Shown here: piece by piece, positions 26,838 through 37,202 of the stretch
Numbering within the stretch: position 1 is the stretch's first letter
Layout: every line of letters starts with the position of its first letter
Origin: Amphibalanus amphitrite
Lineage: Eukaryota; Arthropoda; Thecostraca; Balanomorpha; Balanidae
NCBI RefSeq assembly: GCF_019059575.1
Contig: NW_024883106.1
Location: forward strand, 1-64,000
Reading direction: 5' to 3'
Length of the DNA stretch: 64,000 nucleotides
Program-made: the position numbers and the translations under genes
The notes under the pieces: model-generated
Database searches by the model: none
Told to the model about the DNA's origin: nothing
Seen by the model: the letters and a program-made list of their open reading frames with translations, nothing else

Positions 26838-29800
26838 ATGAGACTTCTGCAACGAAACATAATGATCGGCCACTGGAATGTCAGGGGAATCAAGACGCGC
26901 TGTTTCGAACTTGAGAAGTACTCTGAGCGTTTCGACGTCCTGCTTCTCGAGGAAACGCTGCTTAAGGCCGGCGATGACTTCTGCCTCCCTGGTTTCAGTG
27001 TTCTGCGGCGTGACGAGCGGCGCGGCACGGTGATTGCCGTCCGAAACCGCCCGGGTCTAACATACCTGCCCCTCGACTTCAGCTCCTTCTGTTCTGTTGA
27101 CCGCGATGTCCAGGGGGTCACCATCTCGGACGGCCGGAGGAGCGGCAGCATCAACATAATCAACGTCTACATCTCCAAGGCAACTTCGGCGGGCGACTGG
27201 GAATTCCTGCACCACATCGAGAGCATGGGCTCCTGCATCATCTCTGGCGACTTCAATGCGCGATCTCCTGTATGGTGCTGCAGCGGCATGTACAATCCCA
27301 ACGGACGCAGGCTCGAGACTGCTCTCCGGGACCTCGATCTGCAGCTGATCAGCACGCCTGTGCCCACTAGACTGGCGCAGCGACACGGCGATTCTGACAC
27401 GACGATCGATCTCTGTCTGGTCTCACCCGATCTCTTGCCAGATACCACTTGGCGGCCCACATTCCTGTCTGGTAGTGACCATCTTCTGTGTGAAGTCAGG
27501 GTCGCGGTAGCGGACCTCCACCAGGCCGCTCCTCGCCGCGCACGTCTTTATCCGAAGAGCGCAACAGAGGGAGACGTATTCACTCGAATGAGGATCAGGG
27601 CAGGGAGAGCTAAGCGACGTGGCCGCCAGGAAAACCTTGAAGTCGTTAAGTGCTCGCGCCGTCCGAAATGGTGGACGGACGATGTTGAATCCCTCTGGAT
27701 CAGGAAACAGAAGGCCCTTCACGACTGGCGAGTCTCCCGGCGCAGTCCCTGCGAGACGGTGCGTGACATGGCGCGAGTCAGGAGGAACCGGACCGCCGCC
27801 CTATTCAAGCGCTGTGCCAGTCGGTCCAAGGCAGAGTGTTGGGACTCCTTCATCCGACAGGCCAACCAAAACTGCACGATGTTCTGGAGATTTGTTTCCA
27901 GTATGGCGGACAGCGCGTGCTCCAATGCGAATCTGCAGATCGAACACAACGGACGGGTGCTGAAAACCGAAAACGAGAGGGGTGAAGCATTCCTACAGCG
28001 TTTCCTGCAACAGTGCACCCAGAACGACTTGACAGCCCGAACCGACCTCAGGGGAGAACTCGACGCACTAATCGAGGGAAGCGGCGCGGCACCAGTTTTT
28101 ACCCTTCAAGATCTACAGGCTGCGATCAAACGAATGACTGACACGTCGTCCGGTCCGGATCTGCTGACCTCCAAGGAGTTCAAGGCTCTGAGCAACCGGG
28201 AGCTCCACGTACTTCTCGGCGAGATAAACACTAGTATCAAAACCGGCGCGATTCCGACGCACTGGACGGACAGCTTCCTGGTTCCGATTCCCAAACCAGG
28301 CAAGGACCACCGGACGCTAGCCGGTCACCGGGTCATCACTGTTCAGAATGCTGGAGGCAAACTGGTGGAGGGACTCGTCTCCCGTAGCCTTGCTGCCACC
28401 CTCGAGCCGCAGCTGCCGGGGTCCATGGGTGCTTACCGACGGGGACGCGCGACGTGACTCAACGTCGGTCAGGTCGCTCACCTGATCACAGAGGCATTCG
28501 AGGCGAAGCAGCACGTGCTCACGGTCAGTCTCGATCTGCAAGATGCGTACAACATGGTATCCGTACCCTTACTGACGCGGAACCTGCTGGACAGCGGGGT
28601 CAACCCGTACTTGGTCCGCTGGATTCTCGCAGCTTTTCAGAGCCGCCGGTGCGCCTTAAAATGTGGTCGGTGGCTCTCCGAATGGACCAACGTGATGATG
28701 GCTCTGCCGCAGGGATCCCCCCTGTCGCCCGTTTGTTTCAACGCCTATACTCTGCCAATCGCGACTATGACACTCCCGCCAAGCATGCAGCTCTTCACAT
28801 TTGCCGACGACATACTATTAGTCGCGACCGGGAAGAGCTTGGACCTCCTACAGATCCGGATGCAGGAGACGCTGGACAGCCTGGACACCATCTGCCAACG
28901 GGCCAGTATGACGGTCAACCCAGCGAAGGCATCCGCCTGCGTTTTCTCTCTCAGCAAGCGGGCGCTGCCCCCCTGTCAGCTCAGATACGCCGGCCGGCCA
29001 ATTCCCAGCGAGGACAGCGTAACTCATCTCGGCATCACTCTGGACAAGGGCCTCTCATTCAATACTCACGTCGAGAAGGTCGTCAGCAGCTGCACCAGGT
29101 CACTCGGCGTCTTGAAGATGGCGAAGCGTAAAGGAGTCAACCAGGCGCGACTGCTCCAGTTATACAGGTCTCTCGTACAGAGTCGCCTTCTCTACGGCGC
29201 GGAGGTCATCACGGCGACCGCGTCGGCTCTGGAGAAGCTCGATCGTGTACAGACCGCAGCGCTCCGGATCGTCACCGGCTGCACTCGTGACACCGCCCGA
29301 GCGACTCTAAGGTACATGGCGAATCTGCAGTCTGTGCCCCAGCAGGTGGAGACACTTCGAGTCAAGGCCGTCGCGAGAGCTTTAGAGAGTCATGAACATC
29401 CGCTTCACGAAGTGGCCCGCGGCCTGGTGACGCGTCCCCCGCTGCGGCGTCTGCGTAGGGCCGGATGGCTGAGGAGGGCGTCCGATACGCTGCGCGAGCT
29501 CCGCGGCAGGCACCAGTTTCGATCCCGACCGCAGTTCGAGCCTACACCTGACGGCGTCGCCGAGCTGTGGACAATTATCTCACAACACAGCCTCGGCAGG
29601 TCCTGCCGTGAGTGGCCGCCGGGCGTGGCCAACGTGGAGTTTGAGAGTCTGCTCGAGGAGCTGATGGCCGAGGGCGACGCGCTGCTGGCCACCGACGGAT
29701 CAGTCATCCGGGAGCCCCTTCCCCGGAGCGGCTGGGGCTGCTTCATCCGCTCGGCTGAACTCACCCAAAGCGTATCGGGAGCTACGCGGCTCGTGCTCTC

Positions 29801-30353
29801 GAGCATGCGGGCTGAGATGGAGGCCGTCACTGTTGGACTGAGCGCCCTGAATCAGCTCCTACCCGACTGTCAGCACATTGTCGTCGCCACTGACTCGCAG
29901 TCTCTCTTGCGGAAATTGGAGGGCGGCGTGTCGCCCCCTGAATGGTGGACAGACAGGCGCATCACCTGGCTCTACTGCCCCGGCCACGCTGGCGTGGAGG
30001 TCAACGAGAAGGCAGACCGGCTGGCGGGCAATGGCGCGCCCGCTACCAGCAGGATCGTCCTCTCGGCTTCCGACTTCCAGCAACTACTCAAATTCAAGAT
30101 GGAAACTGACGATGCCAGGAAGCCAAATCCAGGAGAAGCGGAAGTCGGGAGGATGGCCCGTGTAGGTCTGAGGCCGGGCTGGATCGCGAGATCGGGCCTC
30201 TGCGGCCCCCGTGGGAGGATGGCGTGCCAGCTCGCGTGCGGGACGGTGTCTCGACGAACCCTGGCCGACATCTGCACGTTGGGAGGAGCGGAGACGGCAT
30301 GGAGGCGGATCTTCGGCTCCCGTTCCGTCGACGAAGCTGTCGCCGAGGAGTAA
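26838..30353 (+). pseudogene. LINE 1 ORF2 (APE endonuclease, RT, RNase H) with one internal stop
   Basis: The 1171-codon frame is interrupted only at codon 540 (TGA, 28455-28457), where CGA (Arg) would fit the RT context GRAT_LNVGQ. Residues 1-230 are an APE-like endonuclease: HWNVRG, LLLEETLL, GDFNARS and SGSDHLL carry the usual Asn, Glu, Asp/Asn and Asp-His residues. The RT follows (about residues 460-780) with SLDLQDAYN, PQGSPLSPV and FADD at about residue 655. RNase H (about 945-1080) shows ATDGS, MRAEMEAV, VATDSQ and PGHAGVEVNEKAD, so its acidic set and histidine look complete. After RNase H about 90 residues continue to TAA. A single CpG-type substitution in an otherwise open frame suggests a fairly recent insertion. 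Confidence 0.9.
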
Positions 30354-30366
30354 AGTAAAGTAAAGG
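26838..30366 (+). mobile_element. LINE 1: EN-RT-RNase H non-LTR retrotransposon, almost intact
   Basis: One reading frame from ATG 26838 to TAA at 30353 encodes endonuclease, reverse transcriptase and RNase H, with a single in-frame TGA. The 3' end carries a short GTAAA repeat tail (30351-30366) of the kind seen on I-group LINEs. The EN-RT-RNaseH order and simple-repeat tail place it in the I/R1/LOA/Outcast assemblage; the exact clade is not resolved. It sits in the large dpr intron, antisense to dpr, and is immediately followed by LINE 2. Confidence 0.9.
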
Positions 30367-30465
30367 CATGTGTTGATGTGTGCAACGGCCCAATAAGAAC
30401 TGTACTTGCCAGGCAATCAGGTTTTAGCGCCGTTGGCAAGGTCGAGGGTGTGCCCGTCAGCGGCC

Positions 30466-31467
30466 ATGTCCACTGGGGGCTGCGTTGAACCCACCCGTGG
30501 TTTGCGGTCTAAACGAGCGACCAGGTGCAGCAAGTTACGGGTCACTGTGGCCGAGTGGTTGGGTCGCCATGGCGTAGTCCGGAAGGGCCGAGTTCGATTC
30601 CCGGTGACTGCATGGAGTTTACTTCTGGCCATGTCTCCGTTTTTCTGTGCGGCCTTCGTTTGGGTCCCGGCGGGAAACGGACTACCGATACGGACGACGC
30701 CCACCTTTTCCGCTGGTGCGACAGCATCCTTTTTGGGACACTTGGCTTACACAAGAGGAGAGCAGTGTTCACTCACACCGAACTTCCTCTGCTGCTCTGT
30801 GGTCGGCTGCGTCGACGCACGTGTCGGATCGACTGCGCTGCCACCTGTCGACCGACCAACGAATCTGAAGTTTGAAGTGAAGAAATACGTTCGCAGAGGT
30901 CGATTCTTCCGATCGAGGGTGAGGTACGAGGGCAATGCAATCGCCACTTACCAGTGCTGCCGCCTCCTGCTCGTTGCCGGGGACGTCGAAGTGAACCCTG
31001 GGCCAAAGTCGCCTGCTGACCGTCGACCTGGAGCCACGAATCGGGAGCAGAAGCTAACGGCGCTCCTACATAACACGCAGAGCATGCGGAGCAAGCTGGG
31101 AAGCATGCGGGCCGCTGTCGAGGAGCTGAGAACATTCGACATCATAGCTCTCACCGAAACGTGGCTTGACGAGACGGTTGGTGAAGCCGAGTTGGAGGCG
31201 ATGTTCCCCGATCACAACTGGTTTCGACGCGACAGAGGTAGCGTTGGGGGAGGCGTGGCTTGCGCTGTCCGTTCCTCTCTGCAACCTATTAAGAGATCCG
31301 AGCCGGACAACGCGACTGAAACCCTGCTGATTCAGCTCGGGCAGGTCAACGTGACCGTCGCCGTATGCTACCGCCCGCCCAGCGATGACCCGGCTCTGGA
31401 GAGGATGTGTCGCTGTCTAGCTGAGCTGCCTGGTGGTCCGCTGCTGGTGATGGGCGACTTCAACCTG
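30466..31467 (+). CDS. LINE 2 ORF, N-terminal part: leader, 2A-like peptide, start of endonuclease
   Basis: I chose ATG 30466 (GGCCATGT) because it is the first ATG in the open frame; ATG 30628 is an alternative that would skip the tRNA-like segment. The first ~170 residues have no recognised domain but include a hydrophobic stretch (SPFFCAAFVW). Residues 172-180 are GDVEVNPGP (30979-31005), preceded by CCRLLLVA. This is a complete 2A-type ribosome-skipping motif, known ahead of APE endonucleases in several animal and trypanosomatid LINEs. Then comes endonuclease sequence with LLHNTQSMRSK, ALTETWLDE, GGGVACAVR, VAVCYRPP and VMGDFNL. The frame runs cleanly up to the LTR insertion and continues in the same frame beyond it at 36794. 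Confidence 0.85.
30541..30612 (+). promoter_or_regulatory. tRNA-like segment with A and B boxes inside LINE 2
   Basis: TGGCCGAGTGG at 30548-30558 fits an A box of tRNA-Ser/Leu type. AGTTCGATTCC at 30591-30601 fits a B box, 32 bp further on. GTCACTG before the A box can pair with CGGTGAC after the B box. It overlaps the open frame of LINE 2. It may be an internal pol III promoter, a captured tRNA, or a tRNA-derived SINE head. A functional tRNA is not claimed. Confidence 0.55.
30979..31005 (+). other. 2A-like ribosome-skipping motif
   Basis: Encodes GDVEVNPGP, matching D(V/I)ExNPGP exactly. Established 2A biology predicts release of the upstream leader after the glycine and continued synthesis from the final proline, so the endonuclease-RT protein would start with proline. 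Confidence 0.85.
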
Positions 31468-32076
31468 TGTCGTGATTTGTGCCTAGCGCCGTTTAGTTTG
31501 TTACGCGCCCAGCGATAGCGGTCAGCCGGCCGGCGAGCGGCCGGCGCGGTGGGTGCACGCGTACAGGTCGTGGGCTGTGTGCTGTGTCTATGGCCCGGGG
31601 CGGGGACCCGAGCTTATGTCAGGGCCGGCCAGGTAGCGCCGGCCAGTTGATCTCTGGACCTCCTCGCGAGCGGGTACGGTACTGATACCGCCCCGGTCTG
31701 TGAGGCAAGGGCCGGCGTATCAACTCGGGCTCCGGGCGGAATCGGTTTAGCTACCGGTCCACTGCACCCCGGTGTCGGCGAAATTAAACACTGGCAAATA
31801 ACTTAAACTATCAATGTCCCCACTTGAATATTACGTTGTATTGATCTCGATGTAAGGTCCGCTGGTTTAGTTTGCATCGTTTGGGTCGCTTCAATTAGGC
31901 ATATTGTGAGCCTCGTCATATCTGTTTGCTCAGTTGTATGCAATACAGATCCACTTGAGTTAATTTCTTGTTATTTGAAAATCAAGGTAAATCGTTCGGT
32001 TGGTGTCGTCACCATCGTTCTGATCGAAAGACGTAAATGTAACAAATACAGTCCACTTTTATCAGTAATCAGAACA
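31468..32076 (+). repeat. 5' LTR of the BEL/Pao element
   Basis: 609 bp, TGTCGTGATTTG to AATCAGAACA, GC-rich in its first half and AT-rich in its second. Matches the copy at 36180-36788 throughout as far as I can read. Confidence 0.95.
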
Positions 32077-32184
32077 TAGTCCTACGGGGCCGGATATAGC
32101 CGAGACCTGTGGTTTCAAGTATAGGTCGATTATTTCATCGGGTAGTTTTGCCTAGGACAGCTTCATTTCTCTTTATCTTTAGTC

Positions 32185-34785
32185 ATGGAGGAGTTGGCAT
32201 CCGCCAGGTCTAAACTTCGCACCAAAGCTACGAAGCTTTGCAACGATTTGAGGGCGTATCGTCAGGGAGAGTCCAAAACTTTGGATCAGGATCAGCTTGC
32301 CTTGAAAATTCATCACATTGAGAAACTTCAGCATGAATTGCACGACATCCAAATCCAGCTGGATAAACAGGGCCACGTGGACGACACGAGTCACGTCCAG
32401 ACGATGGAGGACGAGGTGTTCCTCAGCTCTCGCCTACTCGCCCGTCTTGAGAAGGCTGAAGAAGCCAAGGGCAAGGCTGAACAAGGGAACGCAGTGGGGA
32501 ACGCAGACCTCAAATCCTCACTCGCCGTGAAAATTCCAATTTTTCACGGTGATGTCATGAAGTGGTCCGAGTTTTGGGAGTTGTTCGTTATATCAGTCCA
32601 TAACAATCCTGGGTTCGCTGATGTCCAGAAATTTGTCGTTCTCAAGTCCCACCTGGCTGGTGTGGCGCTGAGAGCCATTCATGGTATTCCAGTTTCTGGA
32701 GAGGGGTATTCCGAGGCGGTAGCAGCGCTCCGAGAGCGCTTTGAACAGAATGATGTACGCCGAGACACATTGATGCGAGAGATGCTGAACATGCCGTCGA
32801 TCCGCTCAAACGATCTGAAGGCCATGCGGTCGCTGATTGACCACGTGTCGGCACACACGAGAGCATTAAACTCGCTTGGCGTTACAGCCGACAGCTTCTC
32901 TAGCCTGCTTCTGCCTATCGTGAAGGATAAGTTACCCGAGAACTGGCGCCTTGAATGGGCCAGGCGGAACAGTTCCGACTTCTCTGAGTTCCTGAAATTC
33001 CTCCACGAGGAAATCCGAATTCGAGAGTCGGCAAGGGGAGCCACCACGGCTGATGCCTCTCCCAAGCCTCTGCCCACAGTGCCTCCTGTGGCGAGCAATC
33101 TGAACGCACAGCGTGTGCACCGCTCTGAGAACGCCAGATTTCCACCCAGATCAAAGCCAGCCTCCTGTGCAGCCTGTGGTAAGACCGGGCACGGGCTCGA
33201 TCGCTGCGAAAGGTTTAAAGGCACGACTGTGGATGCTCGTTGGAAGACTGCCAAAGCGGCCAAGGCCTGTTTCAAATGTCTCGTCACCGGACATCGTGCC
33301 AAAGACTGTCAGGCCGATTCCTGTTCTGTGTGTGGCAGGGGCCACCATCCTCTGCTCCACTATACGGCATCGAGCTCCAGCGAGTCCCCATGCAGCCTGA
33401 CGGCGCCCGAGCTGTCGGTACAAGCAGCGCCATTCTCGCCCCGTCCTACCACCGCTCAAGCTTTTGGCTCTGTGGCTGGGTCCCAGCCATCATTGGGTCA
33501 GCGCCGCTACAACGCCAGCGGCGCCGGTGGAAAAGGCTGTTTTTTCCAGACAGCTCTGGTTAAAGCAGAGGGTCCGAAAGGTCACCGGATGACACGAGTT
33601 TTGTTGGATGGGGGCTCGGATTCATCATACATTCGGAGCTCCTTGGCCAGCGAACTTGGTCTTCAGACCACAGGCACGGGAGTCTTTTCATGCGTCGGGT
33701 TCCAAGAGAAAGCTGAAGAACCTCGTGAATACGACCGAGTCAAAGTGAGCCTATACAGTCGTTTCGGCGACGGGCCAGTGAGCCTTGAGCTCTGGAGCAC
33801 CACTCAGCTTTGCTCGCCTCTCCCTGCTACCCCACCGCCAAATGGGCCTTCCGGGCTGCCGGATCTGATGGCTGATGATTTTGAGGGCGGTGAGGTGGAC
33901 ATCCTGATCGGCATTGATAACTTGTATCATGTCGTGCTGTGGGATCAAGTTGAACTGGGAGACGGACTGAGAGCAATTGACACTGTGTTCGGCTACGTGG
34001 TGCACGGTCGTCACGGTGATGGATCACCTGACCAGGACCAGCCAACGTGCCGGAGGGCGCATCACATGTGCCAGGTGGAGCGCCTGTGGAGCTTGGATAC
34101 GGTCGGAATCAGTGAAAAGGAGGCATCAGACTCAGAGGCGAGACCAGAATGCGAACCTCAGTGGAATGACGATGAGGGACGCTACGAAATGGGTCTCGTG
34201 TGGAGATCTCATGATCGTCCGATGGACAACTTCGAGGCTACGAGGACAAGGACACAGTGCATGACGAGGAACTTAACGGATGAAAAGGCTCAAAAATATG
34301 ATGGACAAATCAGAGAACTGCTGTCTAACCCTGTGATAGAGAGTTCACCAGTTCACGTCGCCTCCCAGCGCATGGGAGAAACGTCAAAGAAGGAAGCGAC
34401 TGGTGAACTAATTGTTCCTGGCACAGAGGCAGCTGAACAAGAAGAACAAGCCGTACGTGCTCTGGCAGCGGCTGGCAGCGGGATAGGTCCCGAGCCTAGC
34501 CCTGGCTTAACGCGCGGTGAGAACACGGCGTCCGCTTTCTTCCTGCCTCATCGCGGCGTGTTCCAGAAAGACAAACTCAGAATCGTTTTCGATGATTCTG
34601 CAAGAGACGGACGTGGCAAAAGCCTCAACGCTTGCATATATGCCGGTGATGATCTGCTACTAAAGCTGTCTGCGGTGGCTCTCAGCTTCCGCCCGTGGTC
34701 GTCCAGCACTGCTGCCTGCAGTTGGGGATGTTGTCCTAGTTCATGGACAAGGACCCCGCAGTCGCTGGCCGTTGGCGTGGGTTAA
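32185..34785 (+). pseudogene. BEL/Pao gag-pol region (broken fossil)
   Basis: The open frame starts at ATG 32185. In order it shows an N-terminal coiled-coil region, a DUF1759-type BEL/Pao gag domain, cysteine-histidine zinc knuckles, a retropepsin-like aspartic protease region, and the beginning of reverse-transcriptase-related sequence. These are the standard BEL/Pao parts. The pol portion is incomplete, so this copy is treated as a broken fossil. Confidence 0.88.
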
Positions 34786-35369
34786 ATCTTTGATCGTCGG
34801 CAGCGACAGTCACCCGAGGGCAGCCAACGTTCTGATGCGTGGGAAGAGAACACGCAGGCCGATCAACCGGCTATTCCAGCTTGAGGCTGCCTCCTCGTCT
34901 GATCGCTGAAAACGGGTTGAAAGGGTCAAGCTCGGTATAGCTACCGACGGCCCAGCATTCTTCGTCGTTCTTAGGTTGCTTGTAGTTCATAAGGTTAAGG
35001 CACGTTCGGTATGATCACCGATGTCTTGATAGGCATCGTCGTCTCTTCTTCGTTAGTCACTTGAGTCCCTTCATTGATGGGTTTGAAAGTCCATTGTATT
35101 TAAGCAGCATTAGGCACTTAAGTTTACAAGAGATCGCTGATCACTTGCGGTGTGGCCACCGATCTAAGTTATGACCCTGTTTTACTTCCTCTTTTTTCAT
35201 TGGTGAGGTTGTCTTACCTGACGTAAATCTGAATACCTTGCTATCGCATCGTTATTACTGGATGAGTCATTCAAACATAGCACCCCTTGATGATTAAATT
35301 CTCCCTCCACATGCATCGTGACACTGTATAAGTGAAAGTGTTCTTACAACTTCTTCTCTTCTTAGAAGC

Positions 35370-36080
35370 ATGGCTTGTCTCGAGCTGGTGGACGATGAGG
35401 CATCGGGCTGGATCGCCGGTAACCAGCCTCCGCCAACCCGGATAGCGCGGTTTGGCAAACCGGGCCGGGGGCGGGACTGCCGGCCCCGTATGCATCTCGT
35501 CCTCGGGGACTCGATCGCCCGCCGAGCCACCATATCGTCCCGGCTCCCAGACGACCTGGTTCTGAACCGCGCCAAGGGAGGCGAAACGTGGCGGTCCCTG
35601 CTGGAGCGACTGGAGACGGAGGTGGCTGCGTGGCAGACGGCGGCCACCGCGGCGAACCTGCTTCCGGGGATCGTCGTCCTCTGGCTGACGGGGAATGAGG
35701 TGTACAGCCGCCTTTCCCTGTTGGCCAGCTTCGACAAGGCGCTGCTGACTACTGTGGGGAGAACTGCCGCTGCCGTGATCGCCAGGCTCAAGAGCGCGGA
35801 CCAGGTCATCGTGCTCGGGCCGCTCCCTCGCCTTGCCGGTGAGATGCACGGTGTCACGTGGGAGTACACCGCAGCGTACCATCTGGAGCGTACGCTGGTC
35901 AAGCTCGACACGGAGGCTAAGATCGTCCCTCTAGGGCGCGCTCTCACCCGCAAGATAAGCAAGAATCGTCATGGCCTCAAGGGATGTGAGGGGTGGTACC
36001 TACCCGATGGTATCCACCTTTCCCCTGAGGGGTACCAGAAGCTGGCGGACATCGTGCCCCTGTGGCTCACCCTGTCGTAA
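35370..36080 (+). CDS. SGNH-hydrolase-like accessory ORF inside the BEL/Pao element
   Basis: This 236-residue ORF starts at ATG 35370, between pol and the 3' LTR, the position an envelope gene takes in some LTR elements. It shows the SGNH (GDSL-like) blocks in order: VLGDSIARR near residue 48, GGET near 71, LTGNEV near 109, and DGIHLSPEGY with Asp 213 and His 216. Members of this fold include esterases, acetylhydrolases and non-catalytic binding proteins such as the Oskar OSK domain. SGNH domains are known in some CR1 LINE ORF1 proteins. I do not know of one as a standard BEL component. No signal peptide or membrane segment is seen. The substrate is unknown. Confidence 0.75.
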   Translation: MACLELVDDEASGWIAGNQPPPTRIARFGKPGRGRDCRPRMHLVLGDSIARRATISSRLPDDLVLNRAKGGETWRSLLERLETEVAAWQTAATAANLLPGIVVLWLTGNEVYSRLSLLASFDKALLTTVGRTAAAVIARLKSADQVIVLGPLPRLAGEMHGVTWEYTAAYHLERTLVKLDTEAKIVPLGRALTRKISKNRHGLKGCEGWYLPDGIHLSPEGYQKLADIVPLWLTLS

Positions 36081-36179
36081 GCGTATCGGCAGCGCGTGGC
36101 GTGTGGGATTGGGAGTGCTGTGAGTTGCGCCGTTACTGTGCGCTGTTGAAAAGTGACCACTTTTCAAGGTGGGGAGAAA

Positions 36180-36788
36180 TGTCGTGATTTGTGCCTAGCG
36201 CCGTTTAGTTTGTTACGCGCCCAGCGATAGCGGTCAGCCGGCCGGCGAGCGGCCGGCGCGGTGGGTGCACGCGTACAGGTCGTGGGCTGTGTGCTGTGTC
36301 TATGGCCCGGGGCGGGGACCCGAGCTTATGTCAGGGCCGGCCAGGTAGCGCCGGCCAGTTGATCTCTGGACCTCCTCGCGAGCGGGTACGGTACTGATAC
36401 CGCCCCGGTCTGTGAGGCAAGGGCCGGCGTATCAACTCGGGCTCCGGGCGGAATCGGTTTAGCTACCGGTCCACTGCACCCCGGTGTCGGCGAAATTAAA
36501 CACTGGCAAATAACTTAAACTATCAATGTCCCCACTTGAATATTACGTTGTATTGATCTCGATGTAAGGTCCGCTGGTTTAGTTTGCATCGTTTGGGTCG
36601 CTTCAATTAGGCATATTGTGAGCCTCGTCATATCTGTTTGCTCAGTTGTATGCAATACAGATCCACTTGAGTTAATTTCTTGTTATTTGAAAATCAAGGT
36701 AAATCGTTCGGTTGGTGTCGTCACCATCGTTCTGATCGAAAGACGTAAATGTAACAAATACAGTCCACTTTTATCAGTAATCAGAACA
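36180..36788 (+). repeat. 3' LTR of the BEL/Pao element
   Basis: 609 bp copy of the 5' LTR. Preceded by the purine tract AAGGTGGGGAGAAA and followed by the target duplication ACCTG. Confidence 0.95.
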
Positions 36789-36793
36789 ACCTG

Positions 36794-37202
36794 CCTGAGA
36801 TACACTGGGAGCCGCAGCATGAGGAAGGAGCCCGTCCGCGTCTTCTACGTAATACGCAGCGTGGATCTCGGTTTATCGACCATTGCGACGTGCTTGGTTT
36901 AAAACAGTATGTGACACTACCGACAAGAAAGACAAATACTCTCGATCTGGTGCTGGCCCGGGGTGTAACCAAAGTGTGCTCGATTCCTCGTGCAAGTTGC
37001 ATTGTATCTGATCACGACGAGGTGTCGGTTTCGCTTGTTGTCAGCACGGTGTTTCAGCCTGTACGTGTTACGCGATCTACGGCCCTCAATTATCGACGTG
37101 CAGACTTTGACGGGCTGCGCCAGGCACTTAGTGCTGCCCCGTGGAATCTGCTCGACGGGTTAGACGCAGACGAGGCTGTTTCTCTGTTCTATACTTGGTA
37201 GA
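36794..37202 (+). pseudogene. LINE 2 ORF, end of endonuclease domain
   Basis: In frame with the part before the LTR element, it reads PEIHWEPQ through FIDHCDVLGLKQYVTLPTRK to SDHDEVSVSLVV, the C-terminal half of an APE-type endonuclease including its SDH motif. The frame stops at TAG near 37200, where RT sequence continues in another frame. This indicates a single frameshift around 37190. Confidence 0.82.

Larger units (their letters stand above)
30400..31467 (+). mobile_element. LINE 2 (CR1/Jockey type), 5' part before the LTR insertion
   Basis: This is the 5' portion of a second non-LTR element, cut at 31467 by the BEL element and continuing at 36789. It starts within tens of bases of the LINE 1 tail; the exact 5' end is uncertain. 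It contains the tRNA-like segment, the 2A-like peptide and the first two thirds of the endonuclease. Confidence 0.85.
31468..36788 (+). mobile_element. BEL/Pao LTR retrotransposon inserted in LINE 2 (young fossil, broken)
   Basis: The two LTRs are 609 bp each and begin TGT and end ACA. The 5 bp target duplication ACCTG is at 31463-31467 and 36789-36793, as usual for BEL/Pao. A polypurine tract lies just before the 3' LTR. I saw no difference between the LTRs by eye, so the insertion is very recent. Parts recognised are a gag/protease/partial pol ORF and a separate SGNH-hydrolase-like ORF. The internal region (about 4.1 kb) is shorter than expected for a complete BEL. It appears broken and non-autonomous, with about one major break. 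Confidence 0.93.

Noticed and set aside
26699-27163. Minus-strand ORFs of 100-155 codons over LINE 1 and over the BEL element
   Set aside because: Shadows of the plus-strand coding frames.
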